A DNA stretch of 23,125 nucleotides from Alteribacillus sp041949975 (GTDB lineage Bacteria; Bacillota; Bacilli; Bacillales; Marinococcaceae): assembly GCF_041949975.1 (NCBI RefSeq), contig NZ_JBHFQG010000046.1, positions 1 through 23,125 on the forward strand, in the 5' to 3' direction. Of the stretch, positions 1 to 7,320 are shown in pieces. How positions within the stretch are numbered: the first letter of the stretch is position 1; every line of letters starts with the position of its first letter. The notes under the pieces were generated by a model. That model saw only the letters and a list, made by a program, of their open reading frames with translations, did no database searches and had not been told where the DNA came from. The translations under genes were made by a program, and so were the position numbers.

Positions 1-2
1 GA

Positions 3-131
3 ACACTCTACGCGCGCCGAAAAACGGACGTGGAGAGTGTATTTGGTCATGTCAAACAAAACCTCGGGTACCAGCGATTCCTCCTGCGAGGGCTGGAAAA
101 AGTCCACGTGGAGTTCGGCTGGGTAGCTCTT
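3..131 (+). pseudogene. IS1182-family transposase, C-terminal remnant
   Basis: The frame read from base 3 gives TLYARRKTDVESVFGHVKQN and then a tail ending FGWVAL. This is the conserved C-terminal block of IS1182-family DDE transposases; the Glu of VESVFG is, from family knowledge, the last catalytic acidic residue. The normal continuation (an AHN-type motif and a short tail) is missing: after the VAL codons the reading changes to sequence that leads into a Tn3-family transposase. The left part lies outside the window, so the upstream part could be whole, but the gene cannot be intact because its own 3' end and terminal repeat are gone. Presumably the Tn3-type element, or a later deletion, joined the two. 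The family call is firm; the exact junction (131-165) is approximate. Confidence 0.8.
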
Positions 132-150
132 AGAGCAACAAAAACGAAAA

Positions 151-1635
151 ATGGATCATATACTTGTAACGAACAAAAACGGAAAAACCCCTCTGGCATG
201 GTTAAAAGAGATTCCGGGTCAATCTTCTCCTGAAACGTTTTTAAGAGTAATTGATCGACTAGAATACATTCGAGATTTCGATTTATCCATTGATACCACA
301 GGTATTCATCCCAATCGTCTGCGACAATTATCGAGACTAGGAGCAAGATATGAACCTTATGCCTTCCGTCGATTTGAAGATACTAAAAAATATAGTATCC
401 TTGTGGCTTATCTTTTGGATCTAAGGCATGATTTAATTGATCAAGCGATTGAAATACACGATCGACAAATCATGAATCTTCAGTCTAAAGGGGGAAAAGC
501 GCAAGAGGAATTACAAAAACAAAATGGAAAACAACTTAATGAAAAGGTCATCCATTTTGTTGACATAGGTGCTGCATTAATTAAAGCACGTAAAAAAGGA
601 CTCGATCCCTTTGCAGCCTTAGAAGAAGTAATGCCTTGGGAAAAAATTGTTAAATCTGTAGAAGAAGCAAAAGATTTATCAAGACCTATTAATTATGACT
701 ACCTTGATTTGTTAGAAAAACGATTTTTTTATTTACGTAAATATACTCCTACTTTACTTAAAGTTTTGAATTTCCGTTCTACGAAATCGGCCGATACTAT
801 ACATAACATGAACGAGTCGGGCAAACGAAAGGTACCTGAAGGTGCCCCATTAAGTTTTGTTTCAAACCGATGGCAAAAACACGTATACAATGAAGATGGA
901 AATATTAATCGCCACTATTATGAAATGGCTGTCTTAACTGAGTTGAGAAATTATATTCGTTCAGGTGATGTATCCGTTGTTGGCAGCTGTCAACATAAAG
1001 ATTTTGATGATTACCTGGTGTCATATACAGATTGAAAAAGTCTTAATCCTAATGAAATCAATCTTGCTGTTCCTTTGTCTGTTGAGGAGTATTTAGATGA
1101 GAGAGAAAACAGTAGTGATCTTGAAGGTGTTCATATTGAAAAGGGAAAGTTATATGTTCAGAGGCTAGAAAAGGATGTTCCAGAAGAAGCAAGGACGTAC
1201 AGCTTATCTTTGTACGGAATGCTTCCACGAATTAAACTCACTGATCTCCTTTTAGAAGTAGCAAATGGACAGGTTTTGACGAACAATTCACTCATGCCTC
1301 CACTGGAAAGCCTCCAAGTCAAGAGGAAAAAAGTATCTTGATGGCTACCATAATTGCCATGGATACGAATATCGGTTTGACGAAAATGGCTGAGGCTACA
1401 CCTGGTATTTCCTATCGTCAAATGGCCAATGTAGCACAGTGGAGAATGTATGAAGATGCCATGAAATCGGGCCCAGGCAACATTAGTTAATTTTCATCAT
1501 CATAGAGAACTCGCTTCTTATTGGGGTGACGGAAGTACCTCTTCTTCAGATGGAATGCGAGTTCAAGTTGGTGTTTCGTCTTTACATGCAGAATCAAATC
1601 CTCATTATGGAACAGGGAAAGGGGCTTTTATATGG
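151..1635 (+). pseudogene. Tn3-family transposase (TnpA), truncated and frameshifted
   Basis: This is an internal piece of a Tn3-family transposase, which in intact form (about 980-1000 residues) catalyses replicative transposition. Recognisable blocks in order are WLKEIPGQSSP, TTGIHPNRLRQLSRLGARYE, EIHDRQIM, YDYLDLLEKRF, RKYTPTLLK, NESGKRKVPEGAP, RWQKHVY, ISYRQMANVAQW, SYWGDG-SSSDGMR and HYGTGKG. Lesions: the true N-terminus is missing; about eight codons seem lost near 790 (comparison from memory); TGA at 1033-1035 replaces what looks like a Trp codon; one base is missing at about 1266/1267, where the family has a Trp codon; one extra G near 1470 restores the original frame; homology stops near 1635. 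The first catalytic Asp motif (SSSDG) survives, but the region with the other two acidic residues is absent. No terminal inverted repeat or resolvase is visible. It cannot be active. Confidence 0.93.
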
Positions 1636-1636
1636 A

Positions 1637-1738
1637 ATGATTGATTTTTTGGCAAAAAGTGTTCAATCTTATTGAGCAATAATTGACTATTTTAGTTTAG
1701 CAGTTACAGAATTAATCAAACGTTTGTTTAAAGGTTAA
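1637..1738 (+). pseudogene. Unrecognised C-terminal protein fragment
   Basis: A short frame starts at ATG 1637 right where Tn3 homology ends and reads MIDFLAKSVQSY, a TGA stop (1673-1675), then AIIDYFSLAVTELIKRLFKG and TAA. The second part is an amphipathic, helical-looking tail such as is found at the end of small regulators, including TetR-type proteins, but 19 residues are too few to assign a family. It may be the end of an accessory gene from one of the decayed elements. It could equally be chance. I cannot name a function. Confidence 0.25.
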
Positions 1739-1769
1739 GTGATTCGCTTTGATCATAAAGATACGCATA

Positions 1770-1843
1770 AAAATAAACTAGTTTATATACTAATTTTATG
1801 AGAATAAATAACGTGTAAACTAGTTTAACAACTAGTTTATTTT
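1770..1843. repeat. Cluster of ACTAGT-centred palindromes (possible operator)
   Basis: Three palindromes share the core AACTAGTT: a perfect 14-mer ATAAACTAGTTTAT at 1773-1786, a perfect 12-mer TAAACTAGTTTA at 1816-1827, and an 8-mer AACTAGTT at 1830-1837. Centres are 42 and then 12 bases apart. In addition, 1770-1783 is an exact inverted copy of 1830-1843. Repeated identical dyads like this are typical of binding sites for a dimeric regulator or a plasmid/transposon DNA-binding protein, but AT-rich DNA makes weak dyads by chance. No adjacent intact gene uses it. From 1844 to about 2004 I see no gene or other structure. Confidence 0.45.
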
Positions 1844-2004
1844 AGCTTTACTCTTTACTTTAGTTTTATAACAAAGAATGCTATCTTCCATAGTCTTTCA
1901 TACCTAACCCCTTCTGTCACTACTTTTCTGTCATTTACTCCTGCTCAAATTATACTCATTTTCTAGACATGAAATTTATAAGGGACTGTTTAGTCGTCCT
2001 TCGA

Positions 2005-2615
2005 AAAAGTACCACTAAAATCCGCTTGATGATAAGAAATATCTAGAGTATGAAGAAAATTTTTTCACCAAGAAGGAGTTGCAGCTGTTCCTTGACACGA
2101 TCAAAGGTGATTTTATGACTCACACTTCGTTTACTAGCTTTTACAGGAGCGCGTGGAATTTGTTAATAAAACTATCAGCTTCAAAAAGATTCTAACTCAT
2201 ACTAACGGCAAAAAGCAGGTTCTAACCTCAAAAAGAAGCTCGATCACGGCGTATAATTAGTGTTGATGATAAAAAACCCTCCAAGTATTAACAAAATGGC
2301 GTACAGAGCAAATACAAAGGTATAGTAAACTTTCCTTCTGTTTCAATGAAGATAAAAATCATCCTGTTCTTTACGATGTGCAACCATCGACTATTGCAGC
2401 TTAAATCACTTAAACGATAAACTTCTGCAAATTTATAAAAATTACCCTAATCTTCCACAGATAAATGTCCATGGTTTCCGACATACTCATGCCAGCTTAT
2501 TGCTTGAAGCTGGAGCAAAAGTCAAGTTAGGTTAGGTCATAAGGATATTCAAACCGCCGCTATGGATATCTATACCCATGTTAGCAATATGTTCAATAAT
2601 TACATGAGTTTTTAA
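2005..2615 (+). pseudogene. Tyrosine recombinase (ICE/phage-type integrase), decayed
   Basis: This is the core-binding and catalytic part of a tyrosine integrase, the enzyme that inserts and excises integrative elements at an attachment site. Pieces in different frames line up in family order: FFTKKELQLFLDTIK (from about 2060), TGAR with the first catalytic Arg (2143-2154), ISFKKILTHTNGKKQVLTS, ISVDDK then TLQVLTKWRTEQIQRY, NVHGFRHTHASLLLEAGA with the His-Arg box (around 2470), RLGHKDIQTA with the second His (2538-2540), and MDIYTHV with the nucleophilic Tyr (2571-2573), ending YMSF and TAA. At least four frameshifts and several stops separate them, and the N-terminal arm-binding domain is not recognisable. 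The gene converges on rpsI, 137 bases from its stop codon, the normal place for an integrase next to its own attachment site. It is inactive. Confidence 0.9.
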
Positions 2616-2692
2616 TGAAGAGCCGGGAGGAAATTCCTTTCTACTTCAAAACTTTTGGAGTACAACGGTATTCATTCCACATAATAAGCATG

Positions 2693-2727
2693 AAAAAACC
2701 CTCTCTGCTACATGAGAGCAAAGAGGG
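2693..2727 (-). terminator. Intrinsic terminator of the rplM-rpsI operon
   Basis: Read on the minus strand, CCCTCTTTGCT and AGCAGAGAGGG form an 11-pair stem (one T-G wobble) with a 7-base loop, followed directly by TTTTTT. It lies 26 bases past the rpsI stop codon. It is a classic rho-independent terminator. Confidence 0.93.
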
Positions 2728-2752
2728 CATAACTCTTGGTATAAAGGCGTAA

Positions 2753-3145
2753 TTAACGCTTGGAGAACTGAGGAGCACGGCGAGCTGCTTTAAGACCGTA
2801 TTTCTTACGCTCTTTCATGCGGGCATCGCGAGTGAGGTATCCAGCGTTCTTAAGCGGCTTACGGAAATCAGGATCCACTTCAAGAAGAGCACGGGCTACA
2901 CCATGACGGATAGCACCTGCTTGTCCTGTAAATCCTCCACCATTTACGTTTACTTTTACATCATACTGACCTTCTGTGCCTGTTTCTGCAAGAGGCTGCT
3001 TAACAACAAGCTTTAGTGTTTCAAGGTCAAAATATTCATCAATGTCGCGATTATTAATCGTGATACTGCCGTCGCCAGGGACAACAAATACACGGGCAAC
3101 AGAGTTCTTACGACGTCCAGTACCGTAATATTGCACTTGTGCCAA
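2753..3145 (-). CDS. rpsI: 30S ribosomal protein S9
   Basis: S9 is a protein of the small-subunit head whose C-terminal tail reaches the P-site tRNA. The 130-residue product has the family length, begins MAQVQYYGTGRRKNSVARVF and ends in the conserved PQFSKR tail; the final Lys-Arg pair is the tRNA-contacting part in known ribosomes. The start is supported by GGAGGG upstream of the ATG. It follows rplM by 20 bases and the two are cotranscribed, as in nearly all bacteria. A strong terminator follows. The 3' end of rpsI is a known insertion site for integrative conjugative elements in streptococci, relevant because a dead integrase lies just beyond it; the coding end itself is intact. Confidence 0.98.
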   Translation of the reverse strand: MAQVQYYGTGRRKNSVARVFVVPGDGSITINNRDIDEYFDLETLKLVVKQPLAETGTEGQYDVKVNVNGGGFTGQAGAIRHGVARALLEVDPDFRKPLKNAGYLTRDARMKERKKYGLKAARRAPQFSKR

Positions 3146-3165
3146 AATAATACCCTCCCTTTAAT

Positions 3166-3603
3166 TTAGCCGCGAAGTTCGTACTTCTCAGGCTGTTGTG
3201 CTTGATGATTGTGTTCTGGTCCTGCATATACATGAAGCTTTTTCGCTTGCTTGCGTCCAAGTGGTCCTTTAGGAAGCATACCTTTAATTGCAAGCTCAAG
3301 CATTCTTTCCGGCTTTCTCGCACGCATTTCGGATGCGCGAGTTTCCTTCAAACCACCAGGATACTGGCTGTGACTGTAATACATTTTGTCACGAAGCTTC
3401 TTTCCGGTAAGTTCAATCTTTTCTGCATTGATAATGATCACATTATCTCCAGTATCTATATGCGGTGTATATTGAGGCTTATTTTTACCGCGAAGAATAG
3501 AAGCTACTTCACTGGCTAGACGTCCCAAGGTCTGCCCTTGAGCGTCAACTACATACCACTTGCGCTCTACTTCGCCGGTCTTAGCCATATATGTCGTACG
3601 CAT
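3166..3603 (-). CDS. rplM: 50S ribosomal protein L13
   Basis: L13 is an early-assembly protein of the large subunit that binds 23S rRNA. The product has 145 residues, the same length as the Bacillus subtilis protein as I recall it, with the hallmark KGMLPKGPLGR at 107-117 and the C-terminal YELRG. Two ATG codons lie close together at the 5' end; the inner one (base 3603) is in frame and sits 8 bases from AGGAGG, so it is chosen. The gene heads a two-gene operon with rpsI and has its own promoter and a structured leader, so it is probably subject to feedback control through that leader. Confidence 0.98.
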   Translation of the reverse strand: MRTTYMAKTGEVERKWYVVDAQGQTLGRLASEVASILRGKNKPQYTPHIDTGDNVIIINAEKIELTGKKLRDKMYYSHSQYPGGLKETRASEMRARKPERMLELAIKGMLPKGPLGRKQAKKLHVYAGPEHNHQAQQPEKYELRG

Positions 3604-3699
3604 TCATTGTCCCTCCTAAATCACTTTTCATACATTTATTTTCACATGTCAATTACGTTCATCATTTCCGATCCCGGGGCTGTGGGACGTGAAATGCCA
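3604..3699 (-). promoter_or_regulatory. Candidate L13 leader RNA
   Basis: The transcript between the rplM promoter and its ATG can fold: CATTTC pairs with GAAATG (plus-strand 3663-3668 with 3691-3696) and, inside it, TCCC pairs with GGGA across an ACAGCCCC loop. Conserved leaders before rplM (the Rfam L13 leader) are known in Bacillus and relatives, where they are thought to bind L13. Position, size and fold match that class, but I could not align it to the model. Confidence 0.6.
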
Positions 3700-3705
3700 T
3701 ATAAC

Positions 3706-3734
3706 ATCATATAACACAATAAAGCGAATGTCAA
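3706..3734 (-). promoter_or_regulatory. Sigma-A promoter of rplM-rpsI
   Basis: On the minus strand a perfect -35 TTGACA (3729-3734) and -10 TATGAT (3706-3711) are 17 bases apart, placing the start of transcription near 3699, at the foot of the leader hairpin. It lies about 55 bases past the truA stop codon. Confidence 0.85.
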
Positions 3735-3788
3735 TGCTTTGCTACACCAGGTAACGTTGTTTTTTTAATAAAATCATAAAACAGGAGT

Positions 3789-4559
3789 TTAATTGCTTAC
3801 GTTCCTTAAACCCTGGTAATCTTCATAATATACTTCCCATAAATATAATCCATGGCCAGGTGCTGTTTTTCCAGCTGCACTTCGCTTTTTTGCTTCAATA
3901 ACCTCAGGAATGTCTTCCGCTTTTCTCAATCCCTTGCCTACTTCAAGCAACGTTCCTACCATAATGCGGACCATGTTATAAAGAAATCCATTCCCCCGAA
4001 AAATGAATTGCAGTTCATCCCCATTTTCCAGTACTTCTGCTCTGTGAACCGTCCTTACCATATTCACTACATCAGTTCCAGAAGCACAAAAAGATGAGAA
4101 ATCATGAGTCCCTTTAAGATAAGCTGCAGCTTTTTTTATTTCATCCACTTCTATCGGATAAGGGTAAAAAAAAGTATGATTTCTCCTAAATATATCTTTT
4201 TCTCGTTTAGGAAGAACCCGATAACGGTATTCTTTTTCTACAGCATCAAAACGTGCATGAAAATCGAAATTAGTATAACTGGCGTCTTTAATTAGTATAT
4301 CTTCCGGTAAATGGCTGTTGATTGCTTTAGACCATTTTTCGGCGGGTATAGATAATGAAGTATCAAAATGAATAACTTGGGCAATTGCATGAACGAAAGC
4401 ATCTGTTCTCCCTGAAGCAGTTACTCTTGTTTCTTGACCCTTATGAATTTTAGTTAAGGCCGTTTCTATTTCTTCCTGGACAGTCCGTGCTTGCGGCTGT
4501 TTTTGCCATCCTGAAAAAAATGTACCTTCATAACTAACCACAGCTTTTACTCTTTGCAT
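3789..4559 (-). CDS. truA: tRNA pseudouridine(38-40) synthase TruA
   Basis: TruA converts uridines 38, 39 and 40 of the tRNA anticodon stem-loop to pseudouridine. The 256-residue product has the family length and the motifs SYEGTFFSGWQKQPQARTVQ near the N-terminus, the catalytic Asp53 in SGRTDA, EKEYRYRV, and NGFLYNMVRIMVGTLLEVG near the C-terminus. Oddly, the residue after the catalytic TDA is Phe55, where the family almost always has Gly (TDAGVHA), and the following residues read VHAIAQ instead of the usual VHAxGQ. The rest is well conserved, so it is probably active. It is the last gene of the ecfA1-ecfA2-ecfT-truA unit, 15 bases after ecfT, as in Bacillus. No clear hairpin follows; the rplM promoter starts soon after. 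Confidence 0.96.
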   Translation of the reverse strand: MQRVKAVVSYEGTFFSGWQKQPQARTVQEEIETALTKIHKGQETRVTASGRTDAFVHAIAQVIHFDTSLSIPAEKWSKAINSHLPEDILIKDASYTNFDFHARFDAVEKEYRYRVLPKREKDIFRRNHTFFYPYPIEVDEIKKAAAYLKGTHDFSSFCASGTDVVNMVRTVHRAEVLENGDELQFIFRGNGFLYNMVRIMVGTLLEVGKGLRKAEDIPEVIEAKKRSAAGKTAPGHGLYLWEVYYEDYQGLRNVSN

Positions 4560-4574
4560 CGATTTTATCTCTCC

Positions 4575-5372
4575 TTAACCCCTGAAAAAAAGCAAAAAGA
4601 TCCCAAACACAACCACAGCTGTACAAGCTGCACTGTCGCGAAATGACCAGGTTAATTGACGGAGCTTTGTTCTGCCCTTTCCTCCGTTATAGCCGCGTGC
4701 TTCCATGGCGAAAGCAAGATCTTCTGCTCGCTTAAATGCGCGGACAAATAAAGGTACCAGTAACGCCACAAAGGCTTGAGACCGCTCTTTGAACGTGCCT
4801 TTATTAAAATCTGCACCTCTTGCTGATTGAGCTTTTACAATTTTTTCTGTTTCCTGCAGCAAAGTAGGAATAAAACGTATAGCAATTGACATCATTAAAG
4901 CTATTTCATGAGCTGGTACTCTAATACGCCTTAAAGGTGTAAACAACTGTTCAAGGGCATCTGTTAAATCAATAGGACTGGTTGTCAATGTCAAAAGAGA
5001 GGTAATAAATACGAGTAAAAGCAGCCTGAAGGCTATAAACAGCCCCTGTTCCACTCCACCTTTATATAAAGTGAAAACCCCTGTAGAAATAAGAATTTCT
5101 CCTTCTTTCGTAAAAAAAGCATGGAGAAAAAAAGTAAATATAATTAATATAAATATGGGGAACAACCCTTTGCGAATATATCGAAACGGTATACCAGACA
5201 AAGAATATATAATAAATGCTCCAGCCCATAACAAACCATATCCAGTCCATGTGTTCATCATAAAAATAATAAAAATAAATAAAAAAACAGTTACCAATTT
5301 TGCCCTGGCGTCCATTCTATGTAAAAAAGAACGGCCAGGTAAATATTGACCAATTATCACATGTTCAAACAT
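4575..5372 (-). CDS. ecfT: ECF transporter transmembrane subunit EcfT
   Basis: EcfT is the membrane scaffold of energy-coupling-factor transporters, linking the two ATPases to interchangeable vitamin- or metal-binding S components. The 265-residue product has hydrophobic segments at about 28-60, 69-88, 108-130 and 248-263 and the two Ala-Arg-Gly signatures, SARGA (184-186) and EARGY (225-227), on the cytoplasmic coupling helices that dock in the ATPase grooves. MDARAKL near the N-terminus is typical too. It starts 5 bases after ecfA2 and is cotranscribed with it. No S component is encoded here, as expected for a group II module that serves S proteins encoded elsewhere. Confidence 0.96.
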   Translation of the reverse strand: MFEHVIIGQYLPGRSFLHRMDARAKLVTVFLFIFIIFMMNTWTGYGLLWAGAFIIYSLSGIPFRYIRKGLFPIFILIIFTFFLHAFFTKEGEILISTGVFTLYKGGVEQGLFIAFRLLLLVFITSLLTLTTSPIDLTDALEQLFTPLRRIRVPAHEIALMMSIAIRFIPTLLQETEKIVKAQSARGADFNKGTFKERSQAFVALLVPLFVRAFKRAEDLAFAMEARGYNGGKGRTKLRQLTWSFRDSAACTAVVVFGIFLLFFRG

Positions 5373-5377
5373 GCTTT

Positions 5378-6238
5378 TTACTCCTTCTTAAGCTGCATCA
5401 TTAGTTCGTCCGCAGCTTCCTCTGGGGTTAAAGACCATTCTGAAAATGAAACCCCTGATTCTTCTTCTAGGTATTTTAATACTTTTACACCTTCAGGAAC
5501 ATCTAAATTCATATCTTTTAACTCTTTTTCTCGTTTATATATATTTTCTGGAGATCCTTCCATTGCTATTTTACCGTCATCCATAACAACCACTTGTTCA
5601 GCTAAGCTAGATACTTCTTCCATTTGATGAGTAATCATAATGGTCGTTGTTTTCTTTTGACGGTGCCACTCTTTAAACAAGGATAGAATTTCTTCTTGCC
5701 CTTTTGGGTCAAGACCCGCTGTAGGTTCATCCAGAATTAGTATTTCTGGATCCATTGCAAGCACACCGGCGATAGCTACTCTTCTCATTTGACCTCCACT
5801 TAAATCAAAAGGAGAACGATCGAGAAACGATTCATTTAACCCTACAAGTTCCAGCAGTTCTGGAAGATCTTTTTTCTTACTTTCCAGGTTCATTCCAACA
5901 TTTTTTGGTCCAAAAAGTAAATCTTTTTCTACCGTGTCTTCAAATAATTGATGTTCCGGATATTGAAAGACAATCCCTGCTTTTTTTCGTAAGGACTTTA
6001 AATGCTTTCTTTTTGTATGTGGTTCAATAACCTGATCACCAATTATTATCCGGCCATTAGTAGGTTTTATAAGTCCGTTAATATGCTGAACTAAAGTGGA
6101 CTTACCCGAGCCTGTCCTTCCAATTACAGCCGAGAAAGACCTTTCCGGAAATGAAACAGAAACGTCTTTTAATGCATAGGTTTCAAAAGGTGTTTTTTCC
6201 ATATAAACATGTGTTACCTGTTCAAATACGATCTTCAT
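5378..6238 (-). CDS. ecfA2: ECF transporter ATP-binding subunit EcfA2
   Basis: This is one of the two ATPases that power ECF vitamin uptake. The 286-residue product has Walker A GRTGSGKST (40-48), the Q-loop Gln92 in FQYPEHQ, the ABC signature LSGGQ (146-150), Walker B ILILDE (166-171) and the switch His204. The long C-terminal extension after about 230 is typical of EcfA subunits, where it takes part in dimer contacts. Its place next to ecfA1 and before ecfT, and the GR-type P-loop, identify it as the A2 (formerly CbiO2) member. It begins 3 bases after ecfA1, implying coupled translation. Confidence 0.96.
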   Translation of the reverse strand: MKIVFEQVTHVYMEKTPFETYALKDVSVSFPERSFSAVIGRTGSGKSTLVQHINGLIKPTNGRIIIGDQVIEPHTKRKHLKSLRKKAGIVFQYPEHQLFEDTVEKDLLFGPKNVGMNLESKKKDLPELLELVGLNESFLDRSPFDLSGGQMRRVAIAGVLAMDPEILILDEPTAGLDPKGQEEILSLFKEWHRQKKTTTIMITHQMEEVSSLAEQVVVMDDGKIAMEGSPENIYKREKELKDMNLDVPEGVKVLKYLEEESGVSFSEWSLTPEEAADELMMQLKKE

Positions 6239-6241
6239 CCT

Positions 6242-7045
6242 TTATATTCTCCTAATAAATGCTTCTAGTGAGGACGTGGCTATATCTCGGCTCCGCAATG
6301 CTTCTAACAATTCAAAACCGTAGGGAAGAGGAATATTTTTATTTTTGAGCCACTTTAATTGGGATATCAGCTGGTCAGATCTGACATTCAATGCAATTCT
6401 TCCTTCTTCCATATACCATATTCGGTCAGCAAACATCGCTTCATGAAGATGATGAGTCACTGAAACGATAGTCACCTTTTGCGTTTTATGAAGACTTTCA
6501 ACAGTTCCCATGACTTCTTGTCTTCCTTTAGGATCTAGCATAGAAGTAGCTTCATCCAATACCATAATTTTAGGATGTAGCGCAAGTACTCCAGCAATTG
6601 CAACTCGTTGCTTCTGGCCGCCCGACAGACGGTGAGGCTCTGATTCTAAAATATTTTCGACCCCGGTTTGCTGCGCTGCCTGATCTATTCTATATACCAT
6701 CTCTTCACGGTCCACCCCGGCATTCTCCATTCCAAATGCTATATCATCCCTTACCGTAGGAGCAACAAACTGATGATCTGGATTTTGAAACACCATTCCA
6801 ACATGTTTGCGGATTGCTGACAGATTTTCCTGTCTCTTTGTAGATTGACCCTCTATAAGTACTTCACCGTGAGATGGAATATATAATCCATTAAATAGCC
6901 TGGACAGTGTAGATTTCCCCGAACCGTTTGGACCGATAACAGCTATCCATTCTCCCTGTTGAACCCCGGCATTTAATTGTTGTAATACCCAGGGACCCTC
7001 TTCGTCATATCGAAAGAAGACATCTTGCAAGCATACGGCTCCCAT
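6242..7045 (-). CDS. ecfA1: ECF transporter ATP-binding subunit EcfA1
   Basis: EcfA1 pairs with EcfA2 to form the ATPase of the shared ECF module. Counting from the chosen start (267 residues), Walker A GPNGSGKST lies at 38-46, the Q-loop Gln at 87 (FQNPDHQ), LSGGQ at 140-144, Walker B IMVLDE at 160-165 and the switch His at 198. A frame exists 16 codons further upstream (to 7093), but that ATG lies inside the promoter -10 box; the start at 7045 gives MGAVCLQDVFFRYD, as in relatives, with a weak GGGTG binding site. The downstream order is ecfA2, ecfT, truA. The long gap from rplQ, with terminator and new promoter, makes this the head of its own unit. Confidence 0.94.
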   Translation of the reverse strand: MGAVCLQDVFFRYDEEGPWVLQQLNAGVQQGEWIAVIGPNGSGKSTLSRLFNGLYIPSHGEVLIEGQSTKRQENLSAIRKHVGMVFQNPDHQFVAPTVRDDIAFGMENAGVDREEMVYRIDQAAQQTGVENILESEPHRLSGGQKQRVAIAGVLALHPKIMVLDEATSMLDPKGRQEVMGTVESLHKTQKVTIVSVTHHLHEAMFADRIWYMEEGRIALNVRSDQLISQLKWLKNKNIPLPYGFELLEALRSRDIATSSLEAFIRRI

Positions 7046-7091
7046 CACTGTCACCCGCTTCCATATAATCCGCACTATTGTCAACAAAATC

Positions 7092-7120
7092 ATTATATTA
7101 GGTTAACAAATAGAACACAA
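7092..7120 (-). promoter_or_regulatory. Sigma-A promoter of ecfA1-ecfA2-ecfT-truA
   Basis: On the minus strand TTGTGT (7115-7120) and a perfect TATAAT (7092-7097) are spaced 17 bases, giving a start near 7085 and a short leader of about 40 bases before the ATG at 7045. Between this and the terminator at 7274 (bases 7121-7273) I see no gene. Confidence 0.75.
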
Positions 7121-7273
7121 GCCCTCTATATCTGCTTATCCAGAAACAATAGCATATTGAACACAGAGCTTCTCGACATGTATGCTTTTACTTTTTAAAA
7201 CGCAATCCTGCAGCTTTCTGATACGAGATCATCCCGGTACGTAACAGTCAATAAATAGGTTTTCCTTTGTTAT

Positions 7274-7320
7274 AAAAAAAGGGCACAGACGTTATAACCT
7301 GAATAGGTTCAGTCCTGCCC
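7274..7320 (-). terminator. Intrinsic terminator after rplQ
   Basis: On the minus strand a long hairpin is built from GGGCA/TGCCC, GAC/GTC and AACCT/AGGTT with small internal loops, followed by seven T residues. It is 200 bases past the rplQ stop codon and should end the long S10-spc-alpha transcript. Confidence 0.85.

Noticed and set aside
1081..1341. A stand-alone 88-codon gene.
   Set aside because: It is simply the next in-frame segment of the Tn3 transposase after the nonsense codon.
2650..2665. A weak copy (11 of 14 bases) of the rpsI 3' end, AACTTTTGGAGTAC against AACGCTTGGAGAAC at 2755-2768, as an attachment repeat.
   Set aside because: It lies between the integrase and rpsI, whereas the second attachment copy should lie beyond the element on the far side of the integrase; the match is also weak enough to be chance.
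3196..3519. Long plus-strand frames opposite ribosomal genes throughout 2753-22583.
   Set aside because: They are antisense shadows of conserved genes, with no binding sites and no recognisable protein features.
6242..7093. A longer ecfA1 starting at 7093.
   Set aside because: That ATG lies within the promoter -10 box and would not be transcribed from it; family alignment supports the start at 7045.
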